The notes below the pieces were generated by a model, which was given only the letters and a program-made list of their open reading frames with translations, made no database searches and was not told the origin of the DNA. From the NCBI GenBank assembly GCA_965224765.1, contig CBDDAC010000023.1, positions 353,265-417,264 of the forward strand: a stretch of 64,000 bases of DNA. The letters are read 5' to 3'. The stretch is from CAZDBA01 sp965224765 (GTDB lineage: Bacteria; Planctomycetota; Planctomycetia; Pirellulales; Pirellulaceae). Shown here in pieces: positions 28,957 to 38,186 of this stretch (within the stretch, counting starts at the first letter, position 1; the number at the start of each line of letters is the position of its first letter). The position numbers and the translations under genes were made by a program.

Positions 28957-29074
28957 AGATCGATATCAGGATGCAATGTTGTATTCGGCCTTTTTTCGCA
29001 GAGCGACGGCAGCTCTAGGGTCGCTATGCAGCGTTTCAAGAGAGTAGGACAAGCAAAGAAGCTTGGTGGAGTAT

Positions 29075-29108
29075 GAAAACAGGCATTGTCTAGAGAGACA
29101 ACGCCTGT
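29075..29108 (-). terminator. Rho-independent terminator of lpd
   Basis: ACAGGC-A-TTGTCT pairs with AGACAA-C-GCCTGT around AGAG, one mismatch in a 13-bp stem. On the minus strand it is followed by TTTTC, in the right place after the lpd stop at 29146. Confidence 0.8.
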
Positions 29109-29145
29109 CAGTTAGAGTTCAATGGTCTGTGCCATGGCGGTCTGG

Positions 29146-30579
29146 CTATGCTCTTGGTTTGCGTTTGGGTTTATAGATTTCGGTGGCGGTTCCAAAGAAA
29201 ACTTCTCCAGCATTCATCACGGTTTCACTCAGAGTTGGGTGTGCGTGAACTGTTTCGGTGATGTCGCGGACTTCGCAGCCCATCTCAATCGCCAGCGTGG
29301 CTTCTGCGATTAGTTCACCGGCTCCCGAACCAACGATCCCGCATCCCAGGACTCGCTCGGTTTCTGGATCGACGATAAGTTTGGTCAATCCGTCGGTGAT
29401 CCCAAGGGCTTGAGCCCTTCCGCTGGCAGCCCAGGGATAGGTGCAAACCTGGTGGGCAATTCCTTGGGCCTTTGCTTCGTCTTGTGTGAGTCCAGCCCAG
29501 GCAATTTCCGGGTCGGTGAATACGACGGCAGGGATTGCAAGTTTGTCAAAGACGACCGGGTGTCCGAGGATCACTTCCGCAGCCACGCGACCTTCATGGT
29601 TTGCTTTGTGGGCGAGCATCGGTTCGCCGGCAGCGTCTCCAATGACATAGACGTTCGGCACGGCGGTGCGTTGCTGATTGTTGCACTCGATGAATCCGCG
29701 TTGATCCGTTTTGATTGGAGTGTTTTCCAGGCCAAGCCCTTTGGTGTTGGGCCAGCGGCCTACGGAAATCAACACGCGGTCATAGAGCTCGGTTCCAAAT
29801 TTAGCTGGACCTTCGAATGTTACCTGGACTTTGTCGCCCTGCATCGAAAGAGAGCCAACCTTGGTGTTTAGGAAAATTCGTTCCTCAAAGATCTTGTTTA
29901 GTTTCTTTTGCAGTGGGCGAACCAAATCGCGATCGGCGCCCATCAGCAATCCGTCCTGAAGTTCTACGACGCTGACCTTGGTGCCAAGGTGTGCATAGAC
30001 CGTGCCCATTTCCAAGCCGATGTAACCACCACCAACGACCAGTAGCGATTCGGGAATGTCTTCGAGTTGCAGGGCACCGGTTGAGTCCATGACCCGATCA
30101 TTTCCGATGTTAAAAGCGCCCGGCATGGCGGGAACACTGCCTGTGGCGATGACGCAGTGATCAAAGGTGATTTTTCGATCTTCCGGGATTGAGTCGTGTT
30201 CGCCTTCGAGTGTCAGCGTTGCGCTGTCGGCAAAAGTCGCCCGAGCGGTGATCACTTTGACTTTTCGTCGCTTGGCAAGTGCTCCGAGTCCGTTGGAAAG
30301 TGTTGAGATGACTTTTTCTTTGCGGGCGCGAAGTTTTTCCAGGGCGATCTTGGGGCTGCTGAATTCGACTCCCCATTCAGAGCCCATCACTTCGACTTCG
30401 CCAATGACCTTGGCGACATGAAGCAAAGCTTTGGAAGGGATGCAGCCTCGCAATAAACAGGTGCCGCCAAGTTTTCCTTCTGCTTCAACCAGTGTGACTT
30501 CCATTCCTTCGTCAGCCGCCAAAAACGCTGCGGCGTATCCGCCGGGTCCACCACCAACAACGACTACTTGCGTATGCAT
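29146..30579 (-). CDS. lpd: Dihydrolipoyl dehydrogenase
   Basis: FAD enzyme (E3) that reoxidises dihydrolipoamide in 2-oxoacid dehydrogenase or glycine cleavage complexes. The 477-aa product has VVVGGGPGGYAAAF at residues 6-19, the redox disulfide in GGTCLLRGCIPSK near 40-52, an NAD motif VVGGGYIGLEMG near 180, GDAAGEPMLAHKA near 315, and the C-terminal HAHPTLSE active-site base. Start at 30579 (MHTQVVVV) is supported by AAGGAC about nine bases upstream. No E1/E2 genes adjoin it. Confidence 0.95.
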   Translation of the reverse strand: MHTQVVVVGGGPGGYAAAFLAADEGMEVTLVEAEGKLGGTCLLRGCIPSKALLHVAKVIGEVEVMGSEWGVEFSSPKIALEKLRARKEKVISTLSNGLGALAKRRKVKVITARATFADSATLTLEGEHDSIPEDRKITFDHCVIATGSVPAMPGAFNIGNDRVMDSTGALQLEDIPESLLVVGGGYIGLEMGTVYAHLGTKVSVVELQDGLLMGADRDLVRPLQKKLNKIFEERIFLNTKVGSLSMQGDKVQVTFEGPAKFGTELYDRVLISVGRWPNTKGLGLENTPIKTDQRGFIECNNQQRTAVPNVYVIGDAAGEPMLAHKANHEGRVAAEVILGHPVVFDKLAIPAVVFTDPEIAWAGLTQDEAKAQGIAHQVCTYPWAASGRAQALGITDGLTKLIVDPETERVLGCGIVGSGAGELIAEATLAIEMGCEVRDITETVHAHPTLSETVMNAGEVFFGTATEIYKPKRKPRA

Positions 30580-30661
30580 ATGATTAATGTCCTTCAAAAA
30601 AGAAAGCGGCAAACCAAGGCTGGAATGCCGCTTCATATTTTAATTGATTTTTGGTTCGAGC

Positions 30662-31276
30662 TTAACGGGACAAGAATTCGACCACGATGTTGGCGTCTAC
30701 GGGCAAGCTGATATCGCTTGGGCCAGGATCACCCTGAATGGCAGAAGTCAATGTTTCTGGATCAAACGAGCCCCACTCGATTCCGACACCCTCGACTCCA
30801 GCACCGATAATGCTGCGGTACAGGTTGACGACGTTAGCCTTGGCCTTGACGGTAATCAAGTCGTTTGGTTTGCAAAGGAACGAAGGCTTGTCGACTTTTT
30901 GGCCGTTAACGCGGAAATGACCGTGAGCAATGCCCTGACGAGCCTGCGGGCGAGTTCCGGTGTAACCAAGGCGGCGGACAATATTATCCAACCGACGCTC
31001 GCAGATAAGCAGCAGGTTTTCACCAGTGTTACCCTTCATGCGAGTGGCCATATCAAAATAGCGGCGAAGTTGTCGTTCACCCAATCCGTAGTAATGCTTG
31101 ATCTTTTGCTTTTCCATCAATGCTTTACCGTAGTTCGACGGACGACGACCACGGGTGTGCATTCCGGGAGGTTGGTTGCCACGCTTTTCGAACGCACGGC
31201 TTGCTCCACCATTTTCGTAAATCAAGGTGCCCAAACGGCGATTTACGCGACCCTTAGCTCCTGTATAACGAGCCAT
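30662..31276 (-). CDS. rpsD: Small ribosomal subunit protein uS4
   Basis: Primary 16S rRNA-binding protein that starts assembly of the 30S body. The 204-aa product has the N-terminal S4 domain, starting MARYTGAKGRVNRRLGTL, and the RNA-binding S4 module RRLDNIVRRLGYTGTRPQAR, with HGHFRVNGQKVDKPSF. Length is standard. It stands alone, separated from the other ribosomal genes, as is common in planctomycetes. A 169-bp leader upstream could host S4 autoregulation, but no structure was established. Confidence 0.97.
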   Translation of the reverse strand: MARYTGAKGRVNRRLGTLIYENGGASRAFEKRGNQPPGMHTRGRRPSNYGKALMEKQKIKHYYGLGERQLRRYFDMATRMKGNTGENLLLICERRLDNIVRRLGYTGTRPQARQGIAHGHFRVNGQKVDKPSFLCKPNDLITVKAKANVVNLYRSIIGAGVEGVGIEWGSFDPETLTSAIQGDPGPSDISLPVDANIVVEFLSR

Positions 31277-31445
31277 ATACTGTTCACTCCGATTGCTTAA
31301 TTTTCAATGCGCTCTGGGCGCGCGGCAATAGCCAATATTGCTGATTTGAGAACTCGTAATCATTACGAATCAGGGCTTTTACCTCAAGGGGTAAAATGGA
31401 GCCGTTTTGCCAGAAAAAGCCGCATTTGCAGCAAATTGACTTTTG

Positions 31446-32567
31446 CTAACTTATCTCAGCGGCATTTTCGATAATCCCAGCCGCCAATTGCTTCAACTGC
31501 CCCGCCGTCTCAAACTTTTCACAGATTACGCCCGGGAGCGTTGCTCGGCATTTTGCCAGCCTCTCCTTGTCTAAGGGGCGATGCTCCGTGTTTCGAATAA
31601 ACAAAGCAGCAACCTGATGAAGGTGTTTTCGACATATTTTCCGATAGATTTCAGGATCTTTCTCGCCAGAATCGCCAATCAAGACAAACTTTCGCTCTGG
31701 CATCGTCCGAAAAAGGGACTTGATTGACGTCGATTTTCCATGTCGTCGAATCATGAAGGCTCGCTCAACCATATGCTGACGCAGCCGAAAATTCCGCAGG
31801 TGGATCGTACCGCCCGGAAAACCCTGACTAGTTTGCAGTTCCAGCAGCGGCGCGTGCAACTGCCAAGGGCTGGATGAAACATAGTGGAATTCGGAGCCAA
31901 GCTGAAACCACTGATCATAAAGCTCCGCCATGCCCTCAATGCCCTTGAATTCTCTTAGGAATGTATTAGCAAGCAGTTGCTTCCTATCTCCAACATTGGA
32001 AACCTTGATCGTGTCGTCGATATCGGAGATCACCGAAACGCCCGCGTTTGGCATCAAATAAGCGTAACTTTCGACCGGTTTGATTTCAGGATGGTCAGTT
32101 TCGATCTGAAAACGAATGGTACTTCGACCGTTTTCATCTACCGCCATGTTTCGTTCGACCAAATCCCGAGACATCCAGACCCAATCACGAAAGTGCCCAT
32201 TTCGTTTGTTTTTGCTGCTGAGCCGTCGAAGCAAGGTATCGCATCGGCAATAGATTTCATGGCCAGGGGAGCCATCTGAAACAAATTTGGCAACTCGCTC
32301 TTTGAAGATTTCACTTTCCAGATCGTCTTTTGACGCTTGCATCGCTCCAGCGAGCATGCGAATCACCCAACGTTTGCGAACGGTCGGGATGTAGGGAAAG
32401 AAAGTCCATCCGCTTACCTGCACACGCCAGGAACCGTCTACTGTTTGGAAGCCGTAACTTGGAAAGGGTTCAAGCTCAGCAGTCGAATTGGGGGAACGAT
32501 AAAACTTGATCATGGAAAGAGTTGAGTTGGGATGAACGTTTATATGATACCGTGAATTTGCTCCCAT
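31446..32567 (-). CDS. App1-like phosphatidate phosphatase (DUF2183)
   Basis: A 373-aa HAD-type phosphatase. The DUF2183 catalytic core begins at about residue 174 with VISDIDDTIKVSNV (DxDxT nucleophile motif), continues with YVSSSPWQL and ends with VLIGDSGEKDPEIYRKI. Yeast App1 dephosphorylates phosphatidate, and bacterial homologues are poorly studied. The N-terminal 170 residues form a separate region (VSGWTFFPYIPTVRKRW) typical of these proteins. A later ATG at 32513 (MIKFYRSPNSTAELEPF) is an alternative start; neither has a good ribosome site. Confidence 0.82.
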   Translation of the reverse strand: MGANSRYHINVHPNSTLSMIKFYRSPNSTAELEPFPSYGFQTVDGSWRVQVSGWTFFPYIPTVRKRWVIRMLAGAMQASKDDLESEIFKERVAKFVSDGSPGHEIYCRCDTLLRRLSSKNKRNGHFRDWVWMSRDLVERNMAVDENGRSTIRFQIETDHPEIKPVESYAYLMPNAGVSVISDIDDTIKVSNVGDRKQLLANTFLREFKGIEGMAELYDQWFQLGSEFHYVSSSPWQLHAPLLELQTSQGFPGGTIHLRNFRLRQHMVERAFMIRRHGKSTSIKSLFRTMPERKFVLIGDSGEKDPEIYRKICRKHLHQVAALFIRNTEHRPLDKERLAKCRATLPGVICEKFETAGQLKQLAAGIIENAAEIS

Positions 32568-33185
32568 GAAGTGGACACCAGGAAAAATTAACTTAGATCG
32601 GCTGAATCAGTTTACTTTGAACCGCGAAAGTCCAAAAGAATTGAAACCCACGCGTGTTTGGCCCCTTTTTACATGAATGTGGATAATTGCCCCGGGCCGG
32701 CCTGAGAAGCTGGGGGGGCGATCTCCAAATCGGGTGTGTCGTTCCATTTCCTTACACGCTTGAACGGCGGGTTTTCGGGCGGTTGAGGCGCCTGCCGAAA
32801 CAACATGGAATGGAATGCTGCGAGGTACGTGAACCCTGTCTGTACGAAAATCGCCAGCGAGTTCTTATTGAGTCCAAGCAAATATCTGACGGCCACGACT
32901 TGATTCGTTCGCTGCAAGTCTTGGTAGGCGAGAAAAGTAAGTTAAGTGAATGATGGCGTAGGTTTCGGCGGGAGCCTCAACCTCCCAAAAAGAACCGACC
33001 GGTTCGTTGAATTTAGCATACGGGGTACGACTGAATTGACGTAGACACCACGATTCACGGAAACCCGATATGTAAACGAGGGCCTGGCTGCATCCGTCCG
33101 CGCTCACGCGTCGAGGCTGTGACTTTTTCGACTGGTGGCTGGCTCAGTAGCCAATGGCATCTGAACATCCACATCCGCCTGTTTT
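32568..33185. other. Repeat-rich intergenic region upstream of the IS1182-like element
   Basis: Includes a facing pair of the 25-bp repeat (32777-32986), a diverged copy of the GGAAACCCGA family at 33052-33116, and at 33113-33129 GAGGCTGTGACTTTTTC, whose exact inverse is at 34797-34813 beyond the insertion sequence. No gene seen. Confidence 0.6.
32777..32986. repeat. Facing pair of 25-bp repeats (MITE-like)
   Basis: A variant forward copy at 32777-32801 (GGCGGTTGAGGCGCCTG core) faces a reverse copy at 32962-32986, 160 bp apart. Similar pairs are at 36912-37144, 43208-43465 and 55820-55965. Confidence 0.7.
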
Positions 33186-33238
33186 GGAAACCCGACGCGT
33201 CAGCGAGGACGAACCCGACACGTCCTCGCTTACGCGTC
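33186..33238. repeat. Palindromic repeat next to IS1182-like element
   Basis: GACGCGTCAGCGAGGACG at 33194-33211 pairs with CGTCCTCGCTTACGCGTC at 33221-33238 with one mismatch. It is a member of the family with arms at 28892-28956, and its outer right end is where the insertion sequence entered. Confidence 0.75.
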
Positions 33239-33241
33239 TAG

Positions 33242-34743
33242 GTAGTGATTAAATTCTGCAGCGACAGTTTTAGCGAAATTTTGGCGCTGGATTTTTGATT
33301 TTGAATTTTTGTTTGCCGTTTTTCAGGCTTGGTATGTTTTTGTGTTTCGATTGGTTGCTTTTTGTAGCATTCAATCGCGTCCTTTCTGCTTTAAATCGCC
33401 GCTTTGACGCCCTTTAACGCCATCCAACGCATAAAGTTAAACGTCAACGCTACGAGTAACGTTGCCGATTGCACTCGAGCCAAACCTCGAACTCGAAACT
33501 GCTGGAGCCCTCGATTGCGGAACTCCGCGTTAGGAAACTCTGCGATCGAAGGCCGCGCTTTATAAAGTTCCTTTGCTGAGTCCGTTGCCATTCGCTGCCG
33601 AAACTTGAACACCTCGTCGGTGTCTTTCGGCTGACGTTCATGCGGATCGTTGCCGTTTTTTAGCAGCTTTGCTTCTTTAGGAATCGGACCATAAACCGCA
33701 GTGCCTTGCCTTTCAAGCAACGTGATATCAGCGTGCGTCGTAAAGCCGCCATCTACCAGCATTTTCTCTGGAACCTCGCCATGCCGAGCAACTACTTTTT
33801 TGTGCATGACGCTCATCTGCCCGCCGTCACTGCCATTGTTGTTGACTTCCACGTCGAGGATTACACGAGAATCTGCTGTCGTCGCAAGGTGAACGTTGTA
33901 GCAAGGACGGTAGCCACCGCTGGCCACTTTCATCTTGCGGGCGTCAGGGTCTGTTGTGCTACAACGAGCTTCAGCACCGCTACCCTTCTTGCGTTTTTCT
34001 TTGCGGGCGCGAAGTTCTTGAAGTTGTTCCAGAGCGTCAGCGAGCCGTGATTGGCGTTCTTCGGCGGAGCGAAGTTGAGCCGCTTCTTGCTTTGAACGAC
34101 TTGTTTGCCCGATAGAAGAATCGTCCATTTCTGCTCGCAATTGTTCTACGCGTTGCTTGGCCTGGCTCAAGCTTTCTGTGAGCGTGCCTTGGCGGCGAAA
34201 CGAACCTCCACCAGCGCTGGCGCGAACACGCATCCCATCTTGAGCAATCACATCGAGTTCAACTAAACCTTGCGAGATCAGCGTGCCGACCGTTTCGCTG
34301 AGAAGCTCGTCAAAGAACTCGGGGTTGGTTGAGCGGAAATCACTCAAGAGGTGGTGGTTGACGCTGACTCCGCCGCAAATCCACATGTAGCCAAGGTCGC
34401 GTTCGCACAACCGTGCCACGTGACGGGCGCTGCTGATCCCTTCGAGCGTCGCGAACATCCAAAGTGAAAGAAGAATTTTCGGATCGACCGGCGTCCGTCC
34501 TGCACGCCCTTCCACTGCCAGGATCTTTCCGTAAAGCTTTGAAAAATCCAATGACTCTACATATTCCCAAACCACGCGAGCACGATGGTCTGTCGAAAGA
34601 AGTTCGTCGAGGCAGAAAGGTTTCCATTCTGATTGATGACGTTCTGGCCGTTGCACTCGTGCAAACACTCTTTTTTTATTGTTCATTACTAAGTTTTAGC
34701 GCAAAACAAATACTTGCTCCAGCCCAGTTGATTTAATCACAAC
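33242..34743 (-). mobile_element. IS1182-like insertion sequence, complete
   Basis: A 1502-bp element with imperfect inverted ends GTAGTGATTAAAT (33242) and GTTGTGATTAAAT (34743, reverse). A CTAG duplication is found on each side (33238-33241 and 34744-34747). One transposase gene is included and intact. It is inserted at the end of a palindromic repeat. Confidence 0.85.
33391..34686 (-). CDS. IS1182-family DDE transposase
   Basis: A 431-aa transposase. The N-terminal DUF772-like domain has LSTDHRARVVWEYVESLD, GRTPVDPKILLSLWMFA and ARLCERDLGYMWICGG; the DDE core has VIAQDGMRVRASAG and LVDGGFTTHADI; the end carries FRNRGLQQFRVRGLARV. A lysine/arginine/glutamine-rich coiled insert lies at about 185-245. 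It is full length with both expected aspartates, so the element may be active. Confidence 0.93.
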   Translation of the reverse strand: MNNKKRVFARVQRPERHQSEWKPFCLDELLSTDHRARVVWEYVESLDFSKLYGKILAVEGRAGRTPVDPKILLSLWMFATLEGISSARHVARLCERDLGYMWICGGVSVNHHLLSDFRSTNPEFFDELLSETVGTLISQGLVELDVIAQDGMRVRASAGGGSFRRQGTLTESLSQAKQRVEQLRAEMDDSSIGQTSRSKQEAAQLRSAEERQSRLADALEQLQELRARKEKRKKGSGAEARCSTTDPDARKMKVASGGYRPCYNVHLATTADSRVILDVEVNNNGSDGGQMSVMHKKVVARHGEVPEKMLVDGGFTTHADITLLERQGTAVYGPIPKEAKLLKNGNDPHERQPKDTDEVFKFRQRMATDSAKELYKARPSIAEFPNAEFRNRGLQQFRVRGLARVQSATLLVALTFNFMRWMALKGVKAAI

Positions 34744-35076
34744 CTAGTCGGGTTTCCATACGGCACTGCTTCTAAGTTATTGCTTCGTGTACGCATGAAA
34801 AAGTCACAGCCTCTTCGCGTTACCAGTTGAATCCTCTAGAAACTGACTCCTCAAAATCGATTCGCGAGCCATTTGCCATTGGACTACTCTCTGATTCACC
34901 ATCACATTGATTGTGGTGGTGAATGAAAGCATTCTTTTTCGCAAAATCGTGGTGTGAGCTCTTTTTTTTGAAGGAAATTCACAAGTGAAAGCGACTGAAC
35001 AGTTGGATCGTATGATTGCGATTAATAGGAGTTCGCTTGGGCGGAGAAAACTTGTGGCTAAATTTCGGAGTATACA
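34744..35076. other. Intergenic region, right flank of IS1182-like element
   Basis: Starts with CTAGTCGGGTTTCC, the remnant of the palindromic repeat into which the element inserted. Carries GAAAAAGTCACAGCCTC at 34797-34813, exact inverse of 33113-33129. No gene seen. Confidence 0.6.
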
Positions 35077-36084
35077 ATGAGACTAATCATTCTGTTTGGA
35101 CTGCTGTTTTGGGGCGCGTCCTCAAGCTGCATTGCACAGCAACACAAAGCTGAAAAGCAAGCTGAGAATGAACTAACGAAAATCGGTTTCGACTCCTACG
35201 AGGTGAAGCGATCTGACGGTACGACGATTCGATGTTACTTGTCGAGTTCAGCTGAATCACTTCCCTTGATCGTCAACGTTGAGGGGTCGGGTGCTGGCTC
35301 TGCATTCATGAAGATTGGTGAACAGATCAACGGCGGAATGACGGGTTGGTTGGCGTTTGTCGCGCAGAAGGATGCTCATGTTTTGGTTGTTGAGAAACCA
35401 GGTGTCGAGCTGTTTGACGACCACCAGGGCGGGAACGTCGAAGGGGCGTCCCAAGAATTTCTGGAAAACTACACGTTGGAGTATGTAACTCAATCCAATG
35501 TCGAAGCCATTCGTGCGATCCTTCAGCTACCTCAGGTAAGTTCCAAAAAAGTTCTGATATTCGGAATTTCTGATGGAGGTCAAATTGCGGCAGAGATCAG
35601 TGCCAACTTGCCCGAGGCCACTCATGTCGCACCTCTGGCATGTGGCGGTCCGACTCAGATTTTCGACTTTGTGATGTTCGCCTCTCGCCCCCTTCCCGAC
35701 GATCAACTTGGGGACGTCGAGGAACGGGTGAAAGATATCTATTCGTCATGGGAAAAGATTCTGCAAGATCCTCAAAGTACCGAAAAGTTTTGGAGTGGGC
35801 ATCCGTATCGCAGATGGGCATCCTTTTGCGCGTCGTCCACTACCGACGCGCTGCTGAAAACAAAAGCCAAAATCTATCTGGCACATGGCGTTCTTGATGA
35901 TGCGGTTCCCGTGGAAAGTTTTGATGTGTTGGTTGCCACCCTGCGATCAAAAGGGCAGAAGTTGGTCGCCGAACGGCTGGACGGGCTGAGCCACCAGTTC
36001 CAAAGTGAAAAAGAATCCGAAGAACAATCCTATGACAACTTGGATCAGTTGATCGAGAGAATCCTTCAGTGGTGCAAGGAATAG
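35077..36084 (+). CDS. Secreted alpha/beta-hydrolase
   Basis: A 335-aa protein with a signal peptide (MRLIILFGLLFWGASSSCIA, cysteine-containing, maybe a lipobox at ASSSC). The fold shows a nucleophile elbow GISDGG with Ser165, an acid candidate in LAHGVLDDAVPV near 270, and a histidine in LDGLSHQF near 305. It resembles dienelactone hydrolase and prolyl-oligopeptidase-like esterases without a specific subfamily. It acts outside the cytoplasm. It stands alone between an insertion sequence and a membrane protein gene, so its substrate is open. Confidence 0.78.
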   Translation: MRLIILFGLLFWGASSSCIAQQHKAEKQAENELTKIGFDSYEVKRSDGTTIRCYLSSSAESLPLIVNVEGSGAGSAFMKIGEQINGGMTGWLAFVAQKDAHVLVVEKPGVELFDDHQGGNVEGASQEFLENYTLEYVTQSNVEAIRAILQLPQVSSKKVLIFGISDGGQIAAEISANLPEATHVAPLACGGPTQIFDFVMFASRPLPDDQLGDVEERVKDIYSSWEKILQDPQSTEKFWSGHPYRRWASFCASSTTDALLKTKAKIYLAHGVLDDAVPVESFDVLVATLRSKGQKLVAERLDGLSHQFQSEKESEEQSYDNLDQLIERILQWCKE

Positions 36085-36218
36085 CTGCAGCCCAGCGGGA
36101 TCGCCTGCGGTTGAGGCTCCTTTCAAAATCTACGGCATCGCAGGCTGGTAATCAACGTTCGAACTAATTATACTCTGCAATGCAAAGTTAAATGGTTTTG
36201 TCGAGTGAGAATTGAACG

Positions 36219-36899
36219 ATGGTTGCTGCTGTTGCCCTGACTGCTTGTGTTCCATTTTTGGTGCTTGTCCTGTTGTGCGTTTCCATGCATCGGAACCAGG
36301 AGTCAGCCTTGAGAGAGTCGCATTCGTTGCGTCGGTTGGAAATTGCCACGGCTTGGTTTTTGGGGCTCATGTTTCTTTGCGGAGGAATGTCGAAGTTGAT
36401 GCCGTTTCCTGGATTCATGGGACCAGTTTGGCTTGAACAGGAGCTTGCCCAACATGGACTTGGTCTTTTTGCGAGATTTATTGCGTGGTCAGAGGCTGTG
36501 ATTGGACTTTGCCTGCTGGTAAAGCCTGCTCGAGTCTTGGGTGCCGTCATGTTGGTCCCTCTGCTGCTGAACATCTTGATGGTGACGGTTTCGATGGAAT
36601 GGCGAGGGACTCCGTGGATTATTCTGTTCTTCTTGATGGCCAATATGTTTCTGTTGGCATTTCATTTCCGCCGCTGGCAGCCAATTTTTGACATCGCGAC
36701 GAACTGGCTAGTGATTCGGTTGAATCGAAACGTCCAGTTTACCAAGGCAGCGACTTGGGGAGGCTGTGTGCTAATCCTCATGGGGCCTGTTCTTCATTTG
36801 GTCCACGATTCATTGTCGACCATCGCAATTGTGCTGGGATTTTTCGGGTTGATTTGGGGCGAATTCAATTTTCGGTTTCGCTATCAACCGGAAGACTAG
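36219..36899 (+). CDS. DoxX-like integral membrane protein
   Basis: A 226-aa protein with about six hydrophobic segments. FLGLMFLCGGMSKLMPFPGF near residues 46-65 resembles the first helix and loop of DoxX/MauE-like proteins, with VIGLCLLVKPARVLGAVMLV following. Such proteins are sometimes linked to redox or thiol functions but this one has no known role. A charged cytoplasmic tail ends FRYQPED. It sits between a secreted hydrolase and a MITE-like repeat pair. Confidence 0.65.
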   Translation: MVAAVALTACVPFLVLVLLCVSMHRNQESALRESHSLRRLEIATAWFLGLMFLCGGMSKLMPFPGFMGPVWLEQELAQHGLGLFARFIAWSEAVIGLCLLVKPARVLGAVMLVPLLLNILMVTVSMEWRGTPWIILFFLMANMFLLAFHFRRWQPIFDIATNWLVIRLNRNVQFTKAATWGGCVLILMGPVLHLVHDSLSTIAIVLGFFGLIWGEFNFRFRYQPED

Positions 36900-36911
36900 A
36901 GGATTTGTTTT

Positions 36912-37144
36912 GGGAGGTTGAGGCTCCTGCCGAAACCTACTTGCGCGCAACGTGTACATTCCGTTCAGGTAAATTGCCGGAGGATCTTTGTTGGGCCTAC
37001 GAGTTGGCAACGCCTTGTGCCGTATAATGCCAAGGCATTCTGACTCCAAAAATCGGGACGTTCTTGGATATGGAAATGCGCTAAAATGAATTGGTACGGC
37101 AGATCGGGCAATGAAGAAGGTTTCGGCGGGAGCCTCAACCTCCC
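36912..37144. repeat. Facing pair of 25-bp repeats (MITE-like)
   Basis: A forward copy at 36912-36936 and a reverse copy at 37120-37144, 183 bp apart; both continue one or two bases outward into T- and A-rich flanks (TTTTGGG and CCCAGAAAA). The inner ends begin CGAAACCTAC. The spacer has no coding resemblance. Confidence 0.8.
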
Positions 37145-37180
37145 AGAAAACATGTGCACTAGGTTTTCGTCGAAACTTGC

Positions 37181-37819
37181 TTAGTTAATGACTTCTGCAC
37201 TTGCGCCAAGAGCTTTTTCGTGAACGTCAAGTTCGTTGAGAGCGGCATTTAGTGCATTCTCAGATCGTTCCAATTGAAGCTTGCTTATCGAGCCGCGTAG
37301 GTAAAGTCGCTCGATTGTTTCAAATTCTTCCGTGGCGTGTCGAACTTTCGCGGCGGCAATTTTGAATGCGATAGTCTTCTGAGCTGTGGCGTCATTGTGG
37401 TTCTCGTAGTACTGGACTTTGAGGTTCGCGATCTCTTCTCGGATGATCGCGCGCTTCAAATCGAATCTGGACTTACCGTCTTTCTTTTCGAGTTGCTCGA
37501 ATAGCTCTCGCGTTTCCGTCGCATATTGCGCGGTGAGTTTTGCACTCAACAATTGGTTTTCAACCACCCGTTCCGCGTCAGACAAAATGGCCAACTCGAC
37601 GGTGGCTTTGTCTAGCCGATACCGGAGGTCTCGCAGCCTACGTTGGCTGAGTGAACCTGTTTCAATGAGCCGTTGGCCGGTATCAAAGTCGGTTTGTGCC
37701 TGATCCATCAGGGCGCGAGCCTTGGCTTGCCGGATTTCAATCGATTCCTGTTCCTGGCCGTGGCAAGCGGAGGCGAAGCCACAACAAAGAACGAGCAGGA
37801 GCGAAAAGGCTAGTTTCAT
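37181..37819 (-). CDS. Secreted coiled-coil protein of unknown function
   Basis: A 212-aa protein with a signal peptide (MKLAFSLLLVLCCGFASACHG). The rest is nearly all predicted helix. Two segments, GQRLIETGSLSQRRLRDLRY and RLYLRGSISKLQLERSENAL, resemble the hairpin turns of membrane fusion proteins of efflux pumps (G-x-[LI]-S-x-x-x-L-x-x). It could be a periplasmic scaffolding or adaptor-like protein, but no lipoyl domains are present. It begins 10 bp after the C25 peptidase unit, same strand. Confidence 0.55.
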   Translation of the reverse strand: MKLAFSLLLVLCCGFASACHGQEQESIEIRQAKARALMDQAQTDFDTGQRLIETGSLSQRRLRDLRYRLDKATVELAILSDAERVVENQLLSAKLTAQYATETRELFEQLEKKDGKSRFDLKRAIIREEIANLKVQYYENHNDATAQKTIAFKIAAAKVRHATEEFETIERLYLRGSISKLQLERSENALNAALNELDVHEKALGASAEVIN

Positions 37820-37829
37820 GATCGCTCAG

Positions 37830-38186
37830 CTACTTTCGGGATTTAAGCTGGATGGGTGACGAGTCGATGGCGAAATCGTCTTTGTGCAAAAGTAATCCCT
37901 GCACAAGGCAATCTCCGTTGGCGCCTTCAGGAATCTTGATATCAATCTCAAATGCCCCCTCGGGAACAGGTTGGTCAACTTCGAAGCAAATCATCTGTTG
38001 TGTCTTGTCGTAGGATTCCTGGTATTCATCGAATTTAGCGGGATCGTATTTCGGTCGCCGTTTTGGACGAAACCGGAATCGGTCGCGTTTGTAGCATACG
38101 GTCAGGTGCAACGTTCCATCAAAGGGAGCGGTCCCTGATACGACAATTTTGTCCAGTTCAGATTTGACGTCGGCTTGAAGGTCCAA
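37830..38186 (-). pseudogene. C-terminal domain of the C25 peptidase, split off by a frame shift
   Basis: A 118-residue frame, its only start being TTG at 38186 without a ribosome site. It begins inside the end of the peptidase gene in another frame. Adding one base shift at the AAAA run near 38190 makes the sequence read GDPLLRIKRGK-RLDLQADVKS, which flows into a beta-rich domain (VSGTAPFDGTLHLTVCYKR) of the kind that follows C25 catalytic domains. I therefore think it is the missing carboxyl end rather than a separate gene. It could still be a coupled small gene. Confidence 0.6.
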
